Assembly: GCF_958295425.1 (NCBI RefSeq)
Contig: NC_081151.1
Coordinates: forward strand, 13,252,606-13,316,605
From: Solea solea
Lineage: Eukaryota; Chordata; Actinopteri; Pleuronectiformes; Soleidae
DNA: 64,000 nt
Reading direction: 5' to 3'
This document shows positions 20,164 through 32,700 of the stretch, in pieces; the first letter of the stretch is position 1; every line of letters starts with the position of its first letter. Made by a program: the position numbers and the translations under genes. The notes under the pieces were generated by a model, which saw nothing but the letters and a program-made list of their open reading frames with translations, had not been told where the DNA came from and did no database searches.

Positions 20164-23100
20164 CTGGACGAGGGAGCAAAACATATCATTGATGTTGTGT
20201 TTCAAACTTCACTCATTATAATGTAACACTAATGACAGAAGAAAAGAAAAGAAAAACCTGAGATCGGGCCCTCATTCTCATCTTGCGTTCTCGTCGGTCC
20301 TGGACAGTGGACAGGTAGTTGACCGCGGCATACTCCAACACGGACAGGAAGACAAAGACAAAGCTGACCCACAGGTAAATGTCCACAGCCTTGATGTAGG
20401 ACACACGAGGCATGGATGCATTCACACCAGTGATGATGGTGGACATAGTCAGCACAGTAGTAATGCCTGGACATAGGACACACAATGTTAGGTTGGAAAT
20501 GTGCTTTAATCCAGGCGTTTTAATGTGTTAAGAGTCTTTAAATTGTGATGACATGTCCTGACAGTTCCTATAGAGGTAACATATCCAAGTAGACACATTT
20601 CTCAATCTCTTCAAAGGACATGTGACATTGTTACCCAGGGAAACTCTGGCTGGCACAGCTCGCCGGTCGATCCAGAATGACACCCAGGAAAGCATGACCA
20701 TGAGCGTGGCAGGAAAGTACGTCTGCAGCAAGAAGAAGAAGATGTGCCGTCGCAATGTGAAGTTGATATAGAGGCGGTTGTACCAGCCTGGAAATAAAAT
20801 ACAATAGAAGAGAACGCGTAATTTAGGGTCTCTCATTAAACAACAACTGTATACATTCACACTCCAAAACACACACATAGATACAAATAAATAAGATGTT
20901 AAGAGTGTAAATACAACTTATTAAGAGTGGCTGTGCATGTAATTGCATTCAGGGATGGGTGTTCAGTTCATCAATGGCTGTTGGGTAAAAGCTGTTTCTG
21001 AATCTGGAAGTGCGAGCCTTTAGGGCTCTGTAGCGTCCTCCAGATGGTTATCATGCAAACAGATCATGACAAGGATAGAAGCTGTCCGTGGTCATGATGC
21101 AGTGAGACCTAATGTCCACAGGGGAGCAGTGGGACACCAAATGATCGTTTGTGAGGTTTTTATGACCCTCTGTAATGCCAGTCAGTTGTGGAGCAGTCTC
21201 CACAACAGACTGTGATGCAGTACATTGTTCTACTGTGCAGTGGTAGAAAGATTTCAGTATTAGAAACCATTTGGGAACATGTTTAATGACATTAAATTAC
21301 CAGACTTTTATACAACAAACAGTAACCACAAAGTAATATGCAATAATGCAATTTAGTTTTCAGTTTGTAGACTGAAATTATACAGATCTTGAAGTAAAAA
21401 AAGCGCAAGGCCTTTATTTATATTTTTACTCCACAGAAATGATAGCACACTGGATTTGTACTTACCAGCCGTTCATTTATTACCAAAACATTGCTGAATT
21501 CACTGTAAACTCCAAATGTGTACCTGTGCTGCTGTAGAAGGCCAAGCGAGATGTTGTGTGGAATTTTTGGATGAGGAACTGTGACAGAGAGATGCGATCA
21601 TCAGTGCTGAGGGACTCATCGCCGCTCTTCCAGTACAGCATGAGGTCTTCATCTGTGTAGGCATCTGCAAACCATAGTCATACAATCAAACACAAAAAGA
21701 AAACACACACAATTTCACACGCAGATAAAATGTAAAGTTTGCTTGAGAGAGTGTGTTTCAGCTGAATCTCAGAAGAACTCTGGCCCCCATGAGCAGGACC
21801 ACACTTTTTAAAGGTTCATCATCCTATACATCACATTTGCCCATTTTGGGTATTCTATCTTAAGTATAGAAGCCACCATGTCCCTGAAAAACAATATAGT
21901 TGTTAAACTACTGTATATATACACGTTCTCTGGGCTAACTAAGGCAGAGTCCACACTTTGTAAACAATGTCGTTAAACTGTCATTGGTATGTAATGTGAA
22001 CCCAGACTCCACTCTCTTATGAGGAATTTTGTTTCAGGATCACTGCTGTGGCACAAAATGGCCACCATGGGGCACAGTAGCACTGTTCTAATATCTACAC
22101 AATCATTATTACTATTTGCCATGACTGTACTACTGCTCTCCTGTCTGCATTTCAGTAATAGTACTAAGTCTGGAGTTAATTATAGACCTCGATAGCAAAC
22201 ACAACATTTGGATGTAGCACCAACTATGATATTTTTTTTCTTCATTATTTATTATTTTACACAAAAGGAAAAACAATAATTATAATAACTAATAATAATA
22301 ATAACATAGAAGCATATTGAACAATGAGGGTCCATGCATTATGGATCATAACCACAGGCAAAGGCACAAGGTCAGGGTCCAAAATCACTCACACCATTTG
22401 ATTATAGTGTCTGAATCATTCCAATAATTATACCCTGTATAGTGCAGTCATAGTATCCCACAATGCATTGTGAAAAATAGTGGTAATGTACAACTGATAA
22501 GCAAACTATGTGATGCTTTGCTATTGCACTGAATGATATGACAGATATGAGAGGAAAGAGAAAGTGGGAGCAACATAAATGTATGATGGGATCATTTCTC
22601 CAGGAGGTACATTATATATGTAAAGAGCAAAGGATTTGGGCTTGCAACCGGTAAGGTCACTGGTTCAATCCCGGGACAGGCCTGGGCTGGGGTGCCCCTG
22701 AGCAAAGCACCCAATTCCCCATTGATCCTCGGGCAGCAGATTAGTGCTGCCCACTGCTCATGCACCTGACATGTGTGTGTGCTCATTACTCATTAAGGAA
22801 GAGGACAAATTCACTATCATTAATTGGTGTGTGTGTGCAAAATGACTAATTCTTGCTTATCTCTTCAAGGTGCAATTATACACACATATGGTTAACAATG
22901 TAGAATATCTATCCATCTATCTATCTATCTATCTATCTATATATATATATATATAGAGAGAGATATGTATAGATATATATACATATAAAAAAACAAATAT
23001 ACATATACAATTATATCAAGTTCAATCCTTGTTTATACTGTTTATATTCTGGTTTACTTTAATAAAGGACTATCTTATCTTATCTTGTTGCTCCTATTGA

Positions 23101-26100
23101 CTGTGCTACTCAACCTACTCTGCATGCAGGTCCTTTCTGGTGCTGGATTGCTACTCGAGGACTGACAAAATCCTCCTAAACTGCAAAGACACCCAAAACA
23201 AGGAAAGCGTCATTCTTATTATCTTATCTTATCTTATCTTACGTTAAGATAAGCTTGGTTTCTCCTGTTATTTACTGTTCTCATCCATATCATATTATCT
23301 CTCTGTCTGTTTTTCCACCTGTCGCTGACAGTTTTGTATGGAAGCCCATTTATGCCACATCCAAGTCATACTTACATGATGCTAATCATAATAATGAGAT
23401 ACCCTCTCAAAAATATGACTTAATATCTCATAATTATGACTTAGCATCTTATAATTATAAGATTCTTCTTGGCCACAGCAGGATAGTTTCCACCAGCAGC
23501 CTGTTAGTCAACAACAGATGGTGGTACCTTTTTTTTAAGAGGCAAAAAGGGGCTTCCATAGTTTTCAGTAAGTGTCTCTGCCTCATGATTCTACCTCTGC
23601 CTGCTGGGGTTCACACTGCTGTCTCTCTTGCTGCTCACATTGTGTTTGGTAATTGAGTGAGCACTGCTGCCAGCAGCTTTTAATTCAGTTGCTATTTTTA
23701 GAAGCATTTTAGCCAGATTAATATTTAACCCATCTTTTTTTTTTTTCCAGTAAAAAGCGTTAATGGACAGTTGCTTTCAGTCCGCTCACTGAGAGTCTGC
23801 TTTCCATCATCACTGCTCCTGTTGGTAATTCCAAACCTATAAAGGGTCATTCCCAGCTTTATAGTTTTAATCGCATACTCCACCAAAGTAAGAGTGTGTA
23901 ATTCACAGTTTGATACAGTACTTTTATATCTTGAACATGCAGCCACTAATTCTACTCTCTGTCAGATGTGAGCCCTTTTAGCTCTTGTATCTTTAAAGGG
24001 ACAGTTCAGGTTTTTCTGAAGTGAGGTTGTATGAGATACTGTATACATACTGATAGGAGAAACTGACTTCATCGCTGCCAGCAACCAGCCTGAGACCTAT
24101 GTCTATATCTATATTTTCACAAGATGTTTACAACTTTTTCTGACTCACTCACTCTCCCACACCAAAGTCCATAGAGAAAATCTGCATTCAGATTTACCTC
24201 AGAAAAACAGACTGATGACTGATTTTCTCTGTGGACTTTGGTGTGGGAGGGTGAGCGGTTTACAAACCTTTCAGCCAGAATAGATTGTCTATGCAGTTTA
24301 TTGTTGTAATGTTTATGAATATGCATTGTCCATGTTGGATAAACCAAAAAGTCAACAGTGATTGCTCAGACATGTACCCTTGCTATTGAAACTTGTAGTA
24401 TAGTATGAATATTTGGCCCATATATTAAGCTGATTTTCTTTTTTTCCCACCATCTGATAAAATATGTTCTTGAAAAAATGGCTTAACTTCAGGAGTTAAG
24501 TAGTTATTGAGCAACACTAAAAGTCTGCCTCTTCAATATAGAGTTTATGTCTATACTGCAGTGCAATTAGATTGATAGAAACATTAAAAAACAAACAAAA
24601 TCTGGATGAAAAAATTGACGTAGCAACATTTATCAAGTTTCTGAGAACAAAAACTAGTCTTAAGTAGGGTGTGAGAATACATTTTTGTTCGAAATCATGA
24701 TTGTAAGTACATTTTAGCAGGTCCCCACAACTTCAAATGACTGTTTTTGAGGGATAACACTTGATTTTAGGTCAGGTGAGAGTTAAAATACAGCACTCAC
24801 AGGGGCACATGCACATGGACAGAAATAAAAAAAAATTATTTTTTTATTTTTGAATATTTCTAAATTAAATGATAAAATAATCTGTATGATAAATTACATA
24901 ATTTCAAAGTGCAAGTTAGGATAAGGGTCAGGTTTAGGGATTTATTTGAGACAGTGTTTGTATTTAGGTGTTGAAGCATGAAGTGGGATTATGTCTTCAA
25001 GTTCCCTTGAATTAACAAAGTGTGCAGTGCTAAAATGATGTGAACTCTAATAATTAAATACCCATTCTAATGTTGCTCTTGTGGAGCATGTATGGCCATA
25101 AAATGTAAATCATATACTCACAGCTCTCCAGCTCCAGTGAGCAGGTCTGAGAATCAAGAGGAAAGCGGCTGAAGTCCATGTTACAGGCTGCTGTCACTGT
25201 CACTCTGTTCGACAACACAATCAACAAAAGAGGCCCGTGGTGAGAAGAGACACTGTGCTCTACTTAGTGAGTACATGTATATACTATTCTGTATATTATA
25301 CTGCACATACAAAGCTGATGTAACAAGCTCGCAATCAAAATTAGATGTACCAATGTAAAAGGGTACAAATGCTTGTCAAAGGCGTGCCATGGCAGCCTTT
25401 CTTATCAGGTCTTCTTTACGTTTAGGCATTAGATACAGGGGGGACAAAAATACACCAGCTGCATCTGAGTTGGTTCATGGTTTCAAACATTTGTAGAGTT
25501 TATTATTTAATTTAAATGACATTACACTCGTGATATTCAGCTATCATTCAGTCGAGGTCTTTGAATGAATATATGGCTGATTATTATGTCAGAATAAACA
25601 GTGTAGTCCAATGGTACATACATTCAGACAATGCTTTTACTTACTTACATATTGATAAATGCCAATATTTGCGTGAGCATGTCTGTACACACAGACTGTT
25701 TCAGAATTTTCATGAATTAGGCTTTTAATTAGGATGTAGCAGGGCCACGCGGTGATTCAGTGGGTAGCATTGTTGCCTCACAGCAAGAAGGTCAACAATA
25801 AATATCCTGGTTAGAGCAAGGACTTTTCTGTGTATGTGTAGGTTTTCTCTGGGGTCCAAGAACATGTAGAAGTTTACTGGACACTAAACTGATGATAGGT
25901 GTGAATGTGACAGTGAATGGTTGTTCGCCTCTGTATGTTGACCCTGTGATGGGCCGATCTAGGGTGTACCCCACCTGTCACCCTGGTTAGCTGGGATTGG
26001 CTCCAGCTGCCCCTACGACCCTCACATGGAGGATAAAGTGGTAGAAAATGGTTGGATGTGTCTGCTGTGTAAATGCATTGCTGAGGCAGATCGACACAAC

Positions 26101-29100
26101 GATGCTGAAAAGCCTCTGACCTCAGGCTGTAGAGGACGTGTCCGTCAGGAAAGACACGCAGCATGATGTTGTCGGTGGTGGTGTCGTGGATGAAGGACCT
26201 CTTGGAGTGGACGAAGAAGACATCAGGGACCCAGATCTTCTTCACCAGACGACCGTCAAACGTCATGCTCTTGTTGGTGCTGCTGATGAACGACAAGCGC
26301 TCGTCCTTCCAGTAGTGCCTCAGGTATAGTGTCATGGTGAAGTCCTGGGGAAATGTATGGAATGAACTGTGTGAGAGAGGCAGTTCTCTCTGATAAACTT
26401 TCATACAACACATAACAGTCAAAATGATTTTGTCAAAAATAACCCAAGTATACAGTCCGTGACAACACATTGTCCAAGTTCTTACGATATGGCACCAGTG
26501 TGCCAGCAAGCCTGTGTGTATAATGCAGATTCTCTGGGGAGGCAAGCAGGGGCCACGCACACTCAGACAGCAATGACTATGAGCGTAAATATTTAAATAA
26601 GCCTGAACTATCCCTTAAAGAAATGTATGGATAAATTCAGCCTTTGTTACCATGTCAACTTCAGAGATGCTGTCCAAGCTCTCCACCTGGACGTCCACTC
26701 CAACAGGGATTGCAGGACCTGTCGAATGAAAGCAAAATGAATGTGTGTCATGAATGTGAAGACACATAGGCTGACTCTCAATTCTTTATCTCCTGGTTCA
26801 TTATGTTTGTGCTGGAAACTCATAAATCATAAGTCCCAAACATTCTGAATCACAAGCCCTCAGTTTTCACTCATATGAGCTGAGGAAGGATTTATCAACT
26901 GCCTCTCAAAAGACTTTTTTCAATCAATAAACTTCAGCTTTTTGGGAATATCCACATCTGTGTCTTCATGTCATGTTGGGTCCTATATACAGTATGTCTA
27001 ATTACATAACACTCCAATTAAGTGGCAACAATTCAGACTTTATTATTAGCCTGTCCACCATACAAACTATCCATAATAATATGCCCTTTGTGAACTTAAT
27101 GTAAAGCTTTACCAAAATCTAAACAAAAATATGCTATCGACTAAATAAGTATAAGTATACAATTTGAATAAAGACACCATTTGCACAATTAACCCCAATA
27201 AATATTAATTGGTTTGCAGTGGTCTGCATCATCCTTCACATGAGGAGGGGGTACACCCTGCACATGACACCAAACCCAGTCCATCACAAGACCAAGCTCA
27301 CATTCACACCTACAGTTAATGTAGGTCTTGTTTAGACAACGGCCCAAATCTGATCACTTGCAAATGTGAACAGTTGGTCAGGAAGATCAGCTTCTGATCG
27401 GATATGCTTACAATCTTCTAATGTGAGCAACTGTTCACATTATATATTACAATTGATCTGCTCTGCTCTGCCTGTGTCCAGATTGACATTGTCTAGTCTA
27501 GTCTTCCACATGGATTACTATAGTTACAGGCCTGGGTAAAACAAATAAACAAAATGGACGACAGAAATCTATGCCTGTTTCTGTCCCAAATATAGTTATG
27601 TGAAACAAAAACTTTCTTCTTCTGAAGACTACTGTTTTCCACTGTATCAATTATTTAAAGCAACTAAGAACCCCGGGATTCCACTGCATGCGTGTAAATA
27701 TGATATCAACAAGGGGGGCTTTTATACTGAACAACCCCCCCACACACACACAAAAAAAAATGGATGCTTAATTATGTATAGCATTTAACTTCCTGTCCCG
27801 CTAATGTTGAATTCTACTGAATTTAAGTGTTGTGTTCTGTCATCTGGCAAAAATAAAACCCAGACTGACAGACAACTGGCTGACGGACAATAACGGAGCC
27901 AGTGGAAGCTCACACGTTGACTAAAGTGGATGTGTATCGCATTCCTCATTCAGTGGAATCCCGGTCCACTGAATGAGGAATGTGATAAATCCTATCTGAG
28001 TGACCAAGATGTTCTGATTGAAACGGATCTATAAAAAGGATCAGAATTACATTCGAAACCACCTGTGAATGTGCTTTGAATCACATTTGGGAGAAAACTG
28101 GAAAACCCGGAGAAAATCCGCAGAGAAAGGCCCTTGGACTGGAATTCGAACCAGCAACCTTCTTGCTGTGAGGCAACAATGCTAGCCAGCATATACCACC
28201 ATGTGACCCTTTCAATCACACATAAATACAGGACATGTATATACACCACATCCTTTCTGTCTGTATGTTTTTATGTGTTCCATTAAAAGTCAGAACTTGG
28301 AATTTCCAAGTTCATGGGGTGTTTCTTACACAGGATTGCTCCCTGATATTGGATTTCCAAACCAGGCTCTCAGAGCTACCTCATGTTAAGGTTCCCCCCC
28401 AAAAAAACAACAACACACTAAACAATCTAATACTGTTTTACAATGTTCTAGTTGACTACATGTGAATGCTTTATATCAATTTAACATACCTGTCATGACC
28501 TCTGTCCTCTACATAAGGATTACATGTGATCCTCTCAAATATATTACTATTTAGCATACACACAGTGCAAAGATTTACAGCATACGGGATTTGAACCACT
28601 TTGCATCAAGAGACGACACAATCCAAAGAGATTAGTCACCAAAGCCCCTCCATCTGTGGAGGCTGTGGTCATCTTCTGAAAAGCTCTAAATATCTCCATA
28701 TTATGGATTATTCATAGCTTACTGGAAGAATAGTATCAGGCATGTTTCAGGTTAGATTAACTTTTAATGGTCTGTTTTAAGACTTCATCCACACTACTCT
28801 GTTTTCATTTGAAAGTTCACAGTACCAAGACATTTTCAAGCCTTGATGATTGAGGAGTGTGAAAATGTGGCTGGATCAGTTTGAGTTTGAAAACGTTGCT
28901 GTGTTCTAGTCTAGAGAGAAACAAACAGAGACTTAAAGGTGACATCGAATGCTTGTATCACACATATATGTTAGTTATGGAGGTCTACTTACATATATTA
29001 ACTTGTTTTCATGGTTAAAAACCTCCTAGTCGCTGCAAACGAGCCGATCGAAATATCTCCTCACTGACGCTCTCGTCAGCCGCGCTGTTTCAGACCAAAG

Positions 29101-29657
29101 TCACACCCCCAGAACGTGGACTGTGTTGTGATTGGCCAGCCAACGAGAGCTTTCCCACTGTCCTGTGATTGGCCAGGTACCTGGAAGTGACGTAATAGGT
29201 AGGCCAGCTCTCAGATACACAGCTCCCCCTCTGGCACGGTGGATGCTCTGCATCTCAGCAGCTACAACCAGAGTAGTTCTTCTTCTTCTTCTGCGTTTGA
29301 ATGTACGCAACCGGATGTGCCCGGACTAGTGCCCGCACCAGGAGGCGCTACGGTGGTGAGAGGAGTGGTGAGGATTTCTGATGACAACATCAACATAGTG
29401 AAGTGCCGATCCGCTTTGCAGAGCCCAGGAAAACAATAAAACCCTATTTTCTCAGCAGTGGCTGATCTGTTTATTCTGAAACTTTAGGGTTTCATAAACG
29501 AGGTAATGATGCAGACAGTGTTGCCAGATTGGGCGGTTTTCCGCCCAATTGGGCTTCTTTTGTTTACGTCAGGCGGGGAAAAAATACATTGGGCGGGTGA
29601 ATAAAATTTGGGCTGCTTTTGTCCACATTTGGCGGGTTTTTTAATATTGTAAAAACA

Positions 29658-29722
<65 letters not shown>

Positions 29723-32700
29723 CTCATACGGGTCATTTGTGATGTAAATAATTAAATATATTAGGCCTACACGGTTAAAAGTGCACCTTTTTACGTGCAG
29801 CTGTTATTATTACTAATCTGGGCCTGGCGCTAGGATGCCAGAGGTTCATCTTGCAATTTGTGTAGCCAATGGTTGATTTACTGCGCTCTTGTTGGTTGCA
29901 TTAAACCTGTTAATCTATCATTTATGTGTGGCTATTTGATGCTATATGAAGCTCTGGATGTCTATGTGTTATGATTTTACGGGTTTACACGAGTGTCTGG
30001 CAACTTCGTGGTTTGGGCTGGTTTTTATTGGATTGGGCGGGTTCTACGATGTGATTGGGCTGGAAACTGTCAATCTGATCTGGCAACACTGGACGCAGAT
30101 ACACACACAAACGCAGCGTTAATTGGAGCTTCCGGTCTATGTCGCCTTTAAAAACACTATTGTCTGCATTCACATCATGATTGGTTCATATCGGCCGAGA
30201 CTCAACTATCAGCTGTGATTGAAAAGCCCAGACTTTGTCGCCTCATTGACTGACCTTAGAAATCTATATATATCTGATTAAAAAAGCCAGCTCTGCCAGC
30301 TCTGTCCTTGGATGTCCCCCTGACCCAGTGGAGGTGGTGGGAGAGAGGAGAATGACTACCAAGCATCATCTTTGATGGCCAATCTCTCCCACTCCCTGCA
30401 GGACACCATCACAGCACTGGGCAGCTCCTTCAGTAACAGCCTGAAACATTATCACAGGTCATTCCTCCCTGTAGACCACACATAATCAGGTACTCATCCC
30501 ACCTGCAATATACTGTCATTTTACAAATATAGATATATAATATTCCATGTTCAATCTTTGATTATACTGTTAATATCAAGCCCATACTGTATATATTCTG
30601 GAAACCATTTTTTTTTTTTTACTTTTTATAGTCCTATTGTTAACATGTTTCTATAGTGTACTTTCTTGGAAATGCATGTTTATTATTTATTATCTTATTC
30701 TATCTTTACTGTCTTTGCTGCTGTGACAATGTAAATTTCCCCACTGCGGGACTAATATAAAATAAATCTTATCTCATCTTATCTTAAATCCCTGCTCTTT
30801 GGTTTTCACTAGTCATTAGTGCAGAGCAGAGAATCTGCCTGATGCTTCAGCGAACGGTCGTGTGATATATGTTTTAGGGAAGAAGATTACCTCTGTTTTG
30901 TTTCGGCTTCTCCCTCTCTCTAATTTGCCACAGCGAATCAGCTGTTTTATTTGATTTACACCGGATGCCCTTCCTAACACAATCCTCCCACTAGGAGTGC
31001 ACTGGATGAGGCCCCGTTGTGGCTGAGGTCATAGATTACCCTCTAATACAGAGATGAAATGCTCTGTAAAAAACATGGAGACAAACCTCAGGCTACCTAT
31101 TGTTTGCAATACCAGTTGATTTAATACAAGTTAAATTATTGACATTAATGCGATTAATCGCGATTAAATATCTGAATCGTTTGACAGCACTAGTTAGGAC
31201 CAGTTAAGTACAGTATATTAAAACATACGTACCGTACTGAACCATTTCCCTCGGTGGAAACACACCATTTGATCAATTCTATGGAAGAGGCAGGAGAAGC
31301 CTTGCACATATCCTTAGCAAAGGTGTTCAAGAAGCTTGAATATGGATCATATTCAGCCTGAAATGCTGGCGGCTCTGGATACTGTTGGGTTGTTGTGGCT
31401 GACATGACTCCACAATATTATCTTGATCTGTTTGACGGTTCAGTTCAGATTTTCTTAGAACCATCGACAACAGCAGATGTGCTTTTGCTGCCAGTTTTGC
31501 ATTTGTCCTAATTTTTCTGTATCAGTTGGAACAAAGTTTCATTTGTGGGGTAGCATCTGTCTGGTGGTGTAACAGATTGGTGCTTGTGCTAATCTAAGCT
31601 GTAAACAGGATGAATTGCTGCCAGCTTAATCTGCTCTTCACTGCTGGAGTGGGACCTACCACGCAGCCATGTGGAGCTAGGCTAAGTTAACACAGCAGAC
31701 AGGGCTATATTATCCTGGGGAAACCTAGTGGTCAAAGTTACAATCTAGTTACCTTTTATTATTTATTTAACTCACGTTTCCAGAAGATAAGTGGCTGCTT
31801 CTGACACTTCAGTAAGCACTGCGTTAAGCTTTGGCTACAAAAAGAACCAAACTGTGGTGAAAGACTGTTCCCCCGAGGCTCATGTCTCCTCACAGATGAC
31901 AGATGTCACTTTTTCATTCAGGGTTAAAGCAAAAGAGGAACTGCTGCTGTTGATCACATTCTGTAAGATTTGTTTTCTTAGGGTCACTACAGATCAGCTG
32001 TTCTTTTCAGTGATCCAGATATTTGATTTGACAGAGGTTTTTCATGCTGGGTCCCCTTCTTGATGCAACCTATTGGGCTTGGGACCGGCACAACGAGTAC
32101 GCTGGCTGTGGCCCCTCAGTGGCTGGGGGTCAATTTTAGAGTTCCCTTTCCACATGGCCATGGGCTGCGCCAGTTTCATCTCATGTCGATACAAAGAAGA
32201 TCCTCGGAATATGTACTTTTAAAAGTAAAATCATTTTAGTTAAATCTGTTTTAAATATTTCTATATTGCTTTCACTATCTCTATTGTCTGCATTCCGTTA
32301 ACATTGGACTTCAGTGATGCCACCTTTGAGTTGATCACATTCCTGAAGGTCAAAAAAAAAACATGGACACAAACCTCAGGCTACCTATTGTTTGTAATAC
32401 CCGTTGATAAAAATGCTTTTTTTGATTCCCTTTACATGTTTCAACCACTTCCTGTGGTCTTCCTCTGAAGGGTCACCTGATGTTACATGAAATGGGTCAG
32501 ACAGCAGGGGACAGCAGCCCCCTGAGGCCCCATCTCGTGTTTTCTTTGTGATTATGTAATGATGGTCGCCCATTTGAAACTGCTTGAATGTGCAAACCAT
32601 GTGGCTGAGAGTTCATCTGCGGAATAATAATTCATTTGACTTCCTCTGGCTACGTGAATAAAATGTGGGTCCTGTTTTGTTCTAGTTCTTCATCAATGTC

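Larger units (their letters stand above)
28937..30147. mobile_element. TTAA-flanked TIR element with promoter-like interior, copy 1 (interrupted)
   Basis: Left end AGGTGACATCGAATG and right end (reverse complement) AGGCGACATAG are imperfect inverted repeats, with TTAA at 28933-28936 and 30148-30151. Removing the nested hAT insert at 29516-30091 leaves about 630 bp matching the copy at 56760-57384. Two inverted CCAAT boxes (GTGATTGGCCAG) and a CRE-like TGACGTAA lie at 29130-29200. A short frame beginning [15 protein letters not shown] follows them. Confidence 0.7.

Noticed and set aside
22640..22710. tRNA-like sequence with B box
   Set aside because: It cannot form a complete tRNA cloverleaf by eye and continues into a SINE body shared with other copies; called a SINE.
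29661..29717. Possible CRISPR-like or regulatory repeat
   Set aside because: A simple (CT)n microsatellite inside a MITE; no spacers.
31190..31405. Minus-strand frame starting [15 protein letters not shown]
   Set aside because: It overlaps MITE-like sequence (TTTCCACCGAGGGAAATGG) also hinted at near 17528; judged repeat-derived.
32385..32600. Minus-strand frame with [20 protein letters not shown]
   Set aside because: It looks protein-like but has no recognisable family, lies inside gabrr2 intron 2 beside repeat sequence, and lacks splice support. Not called.
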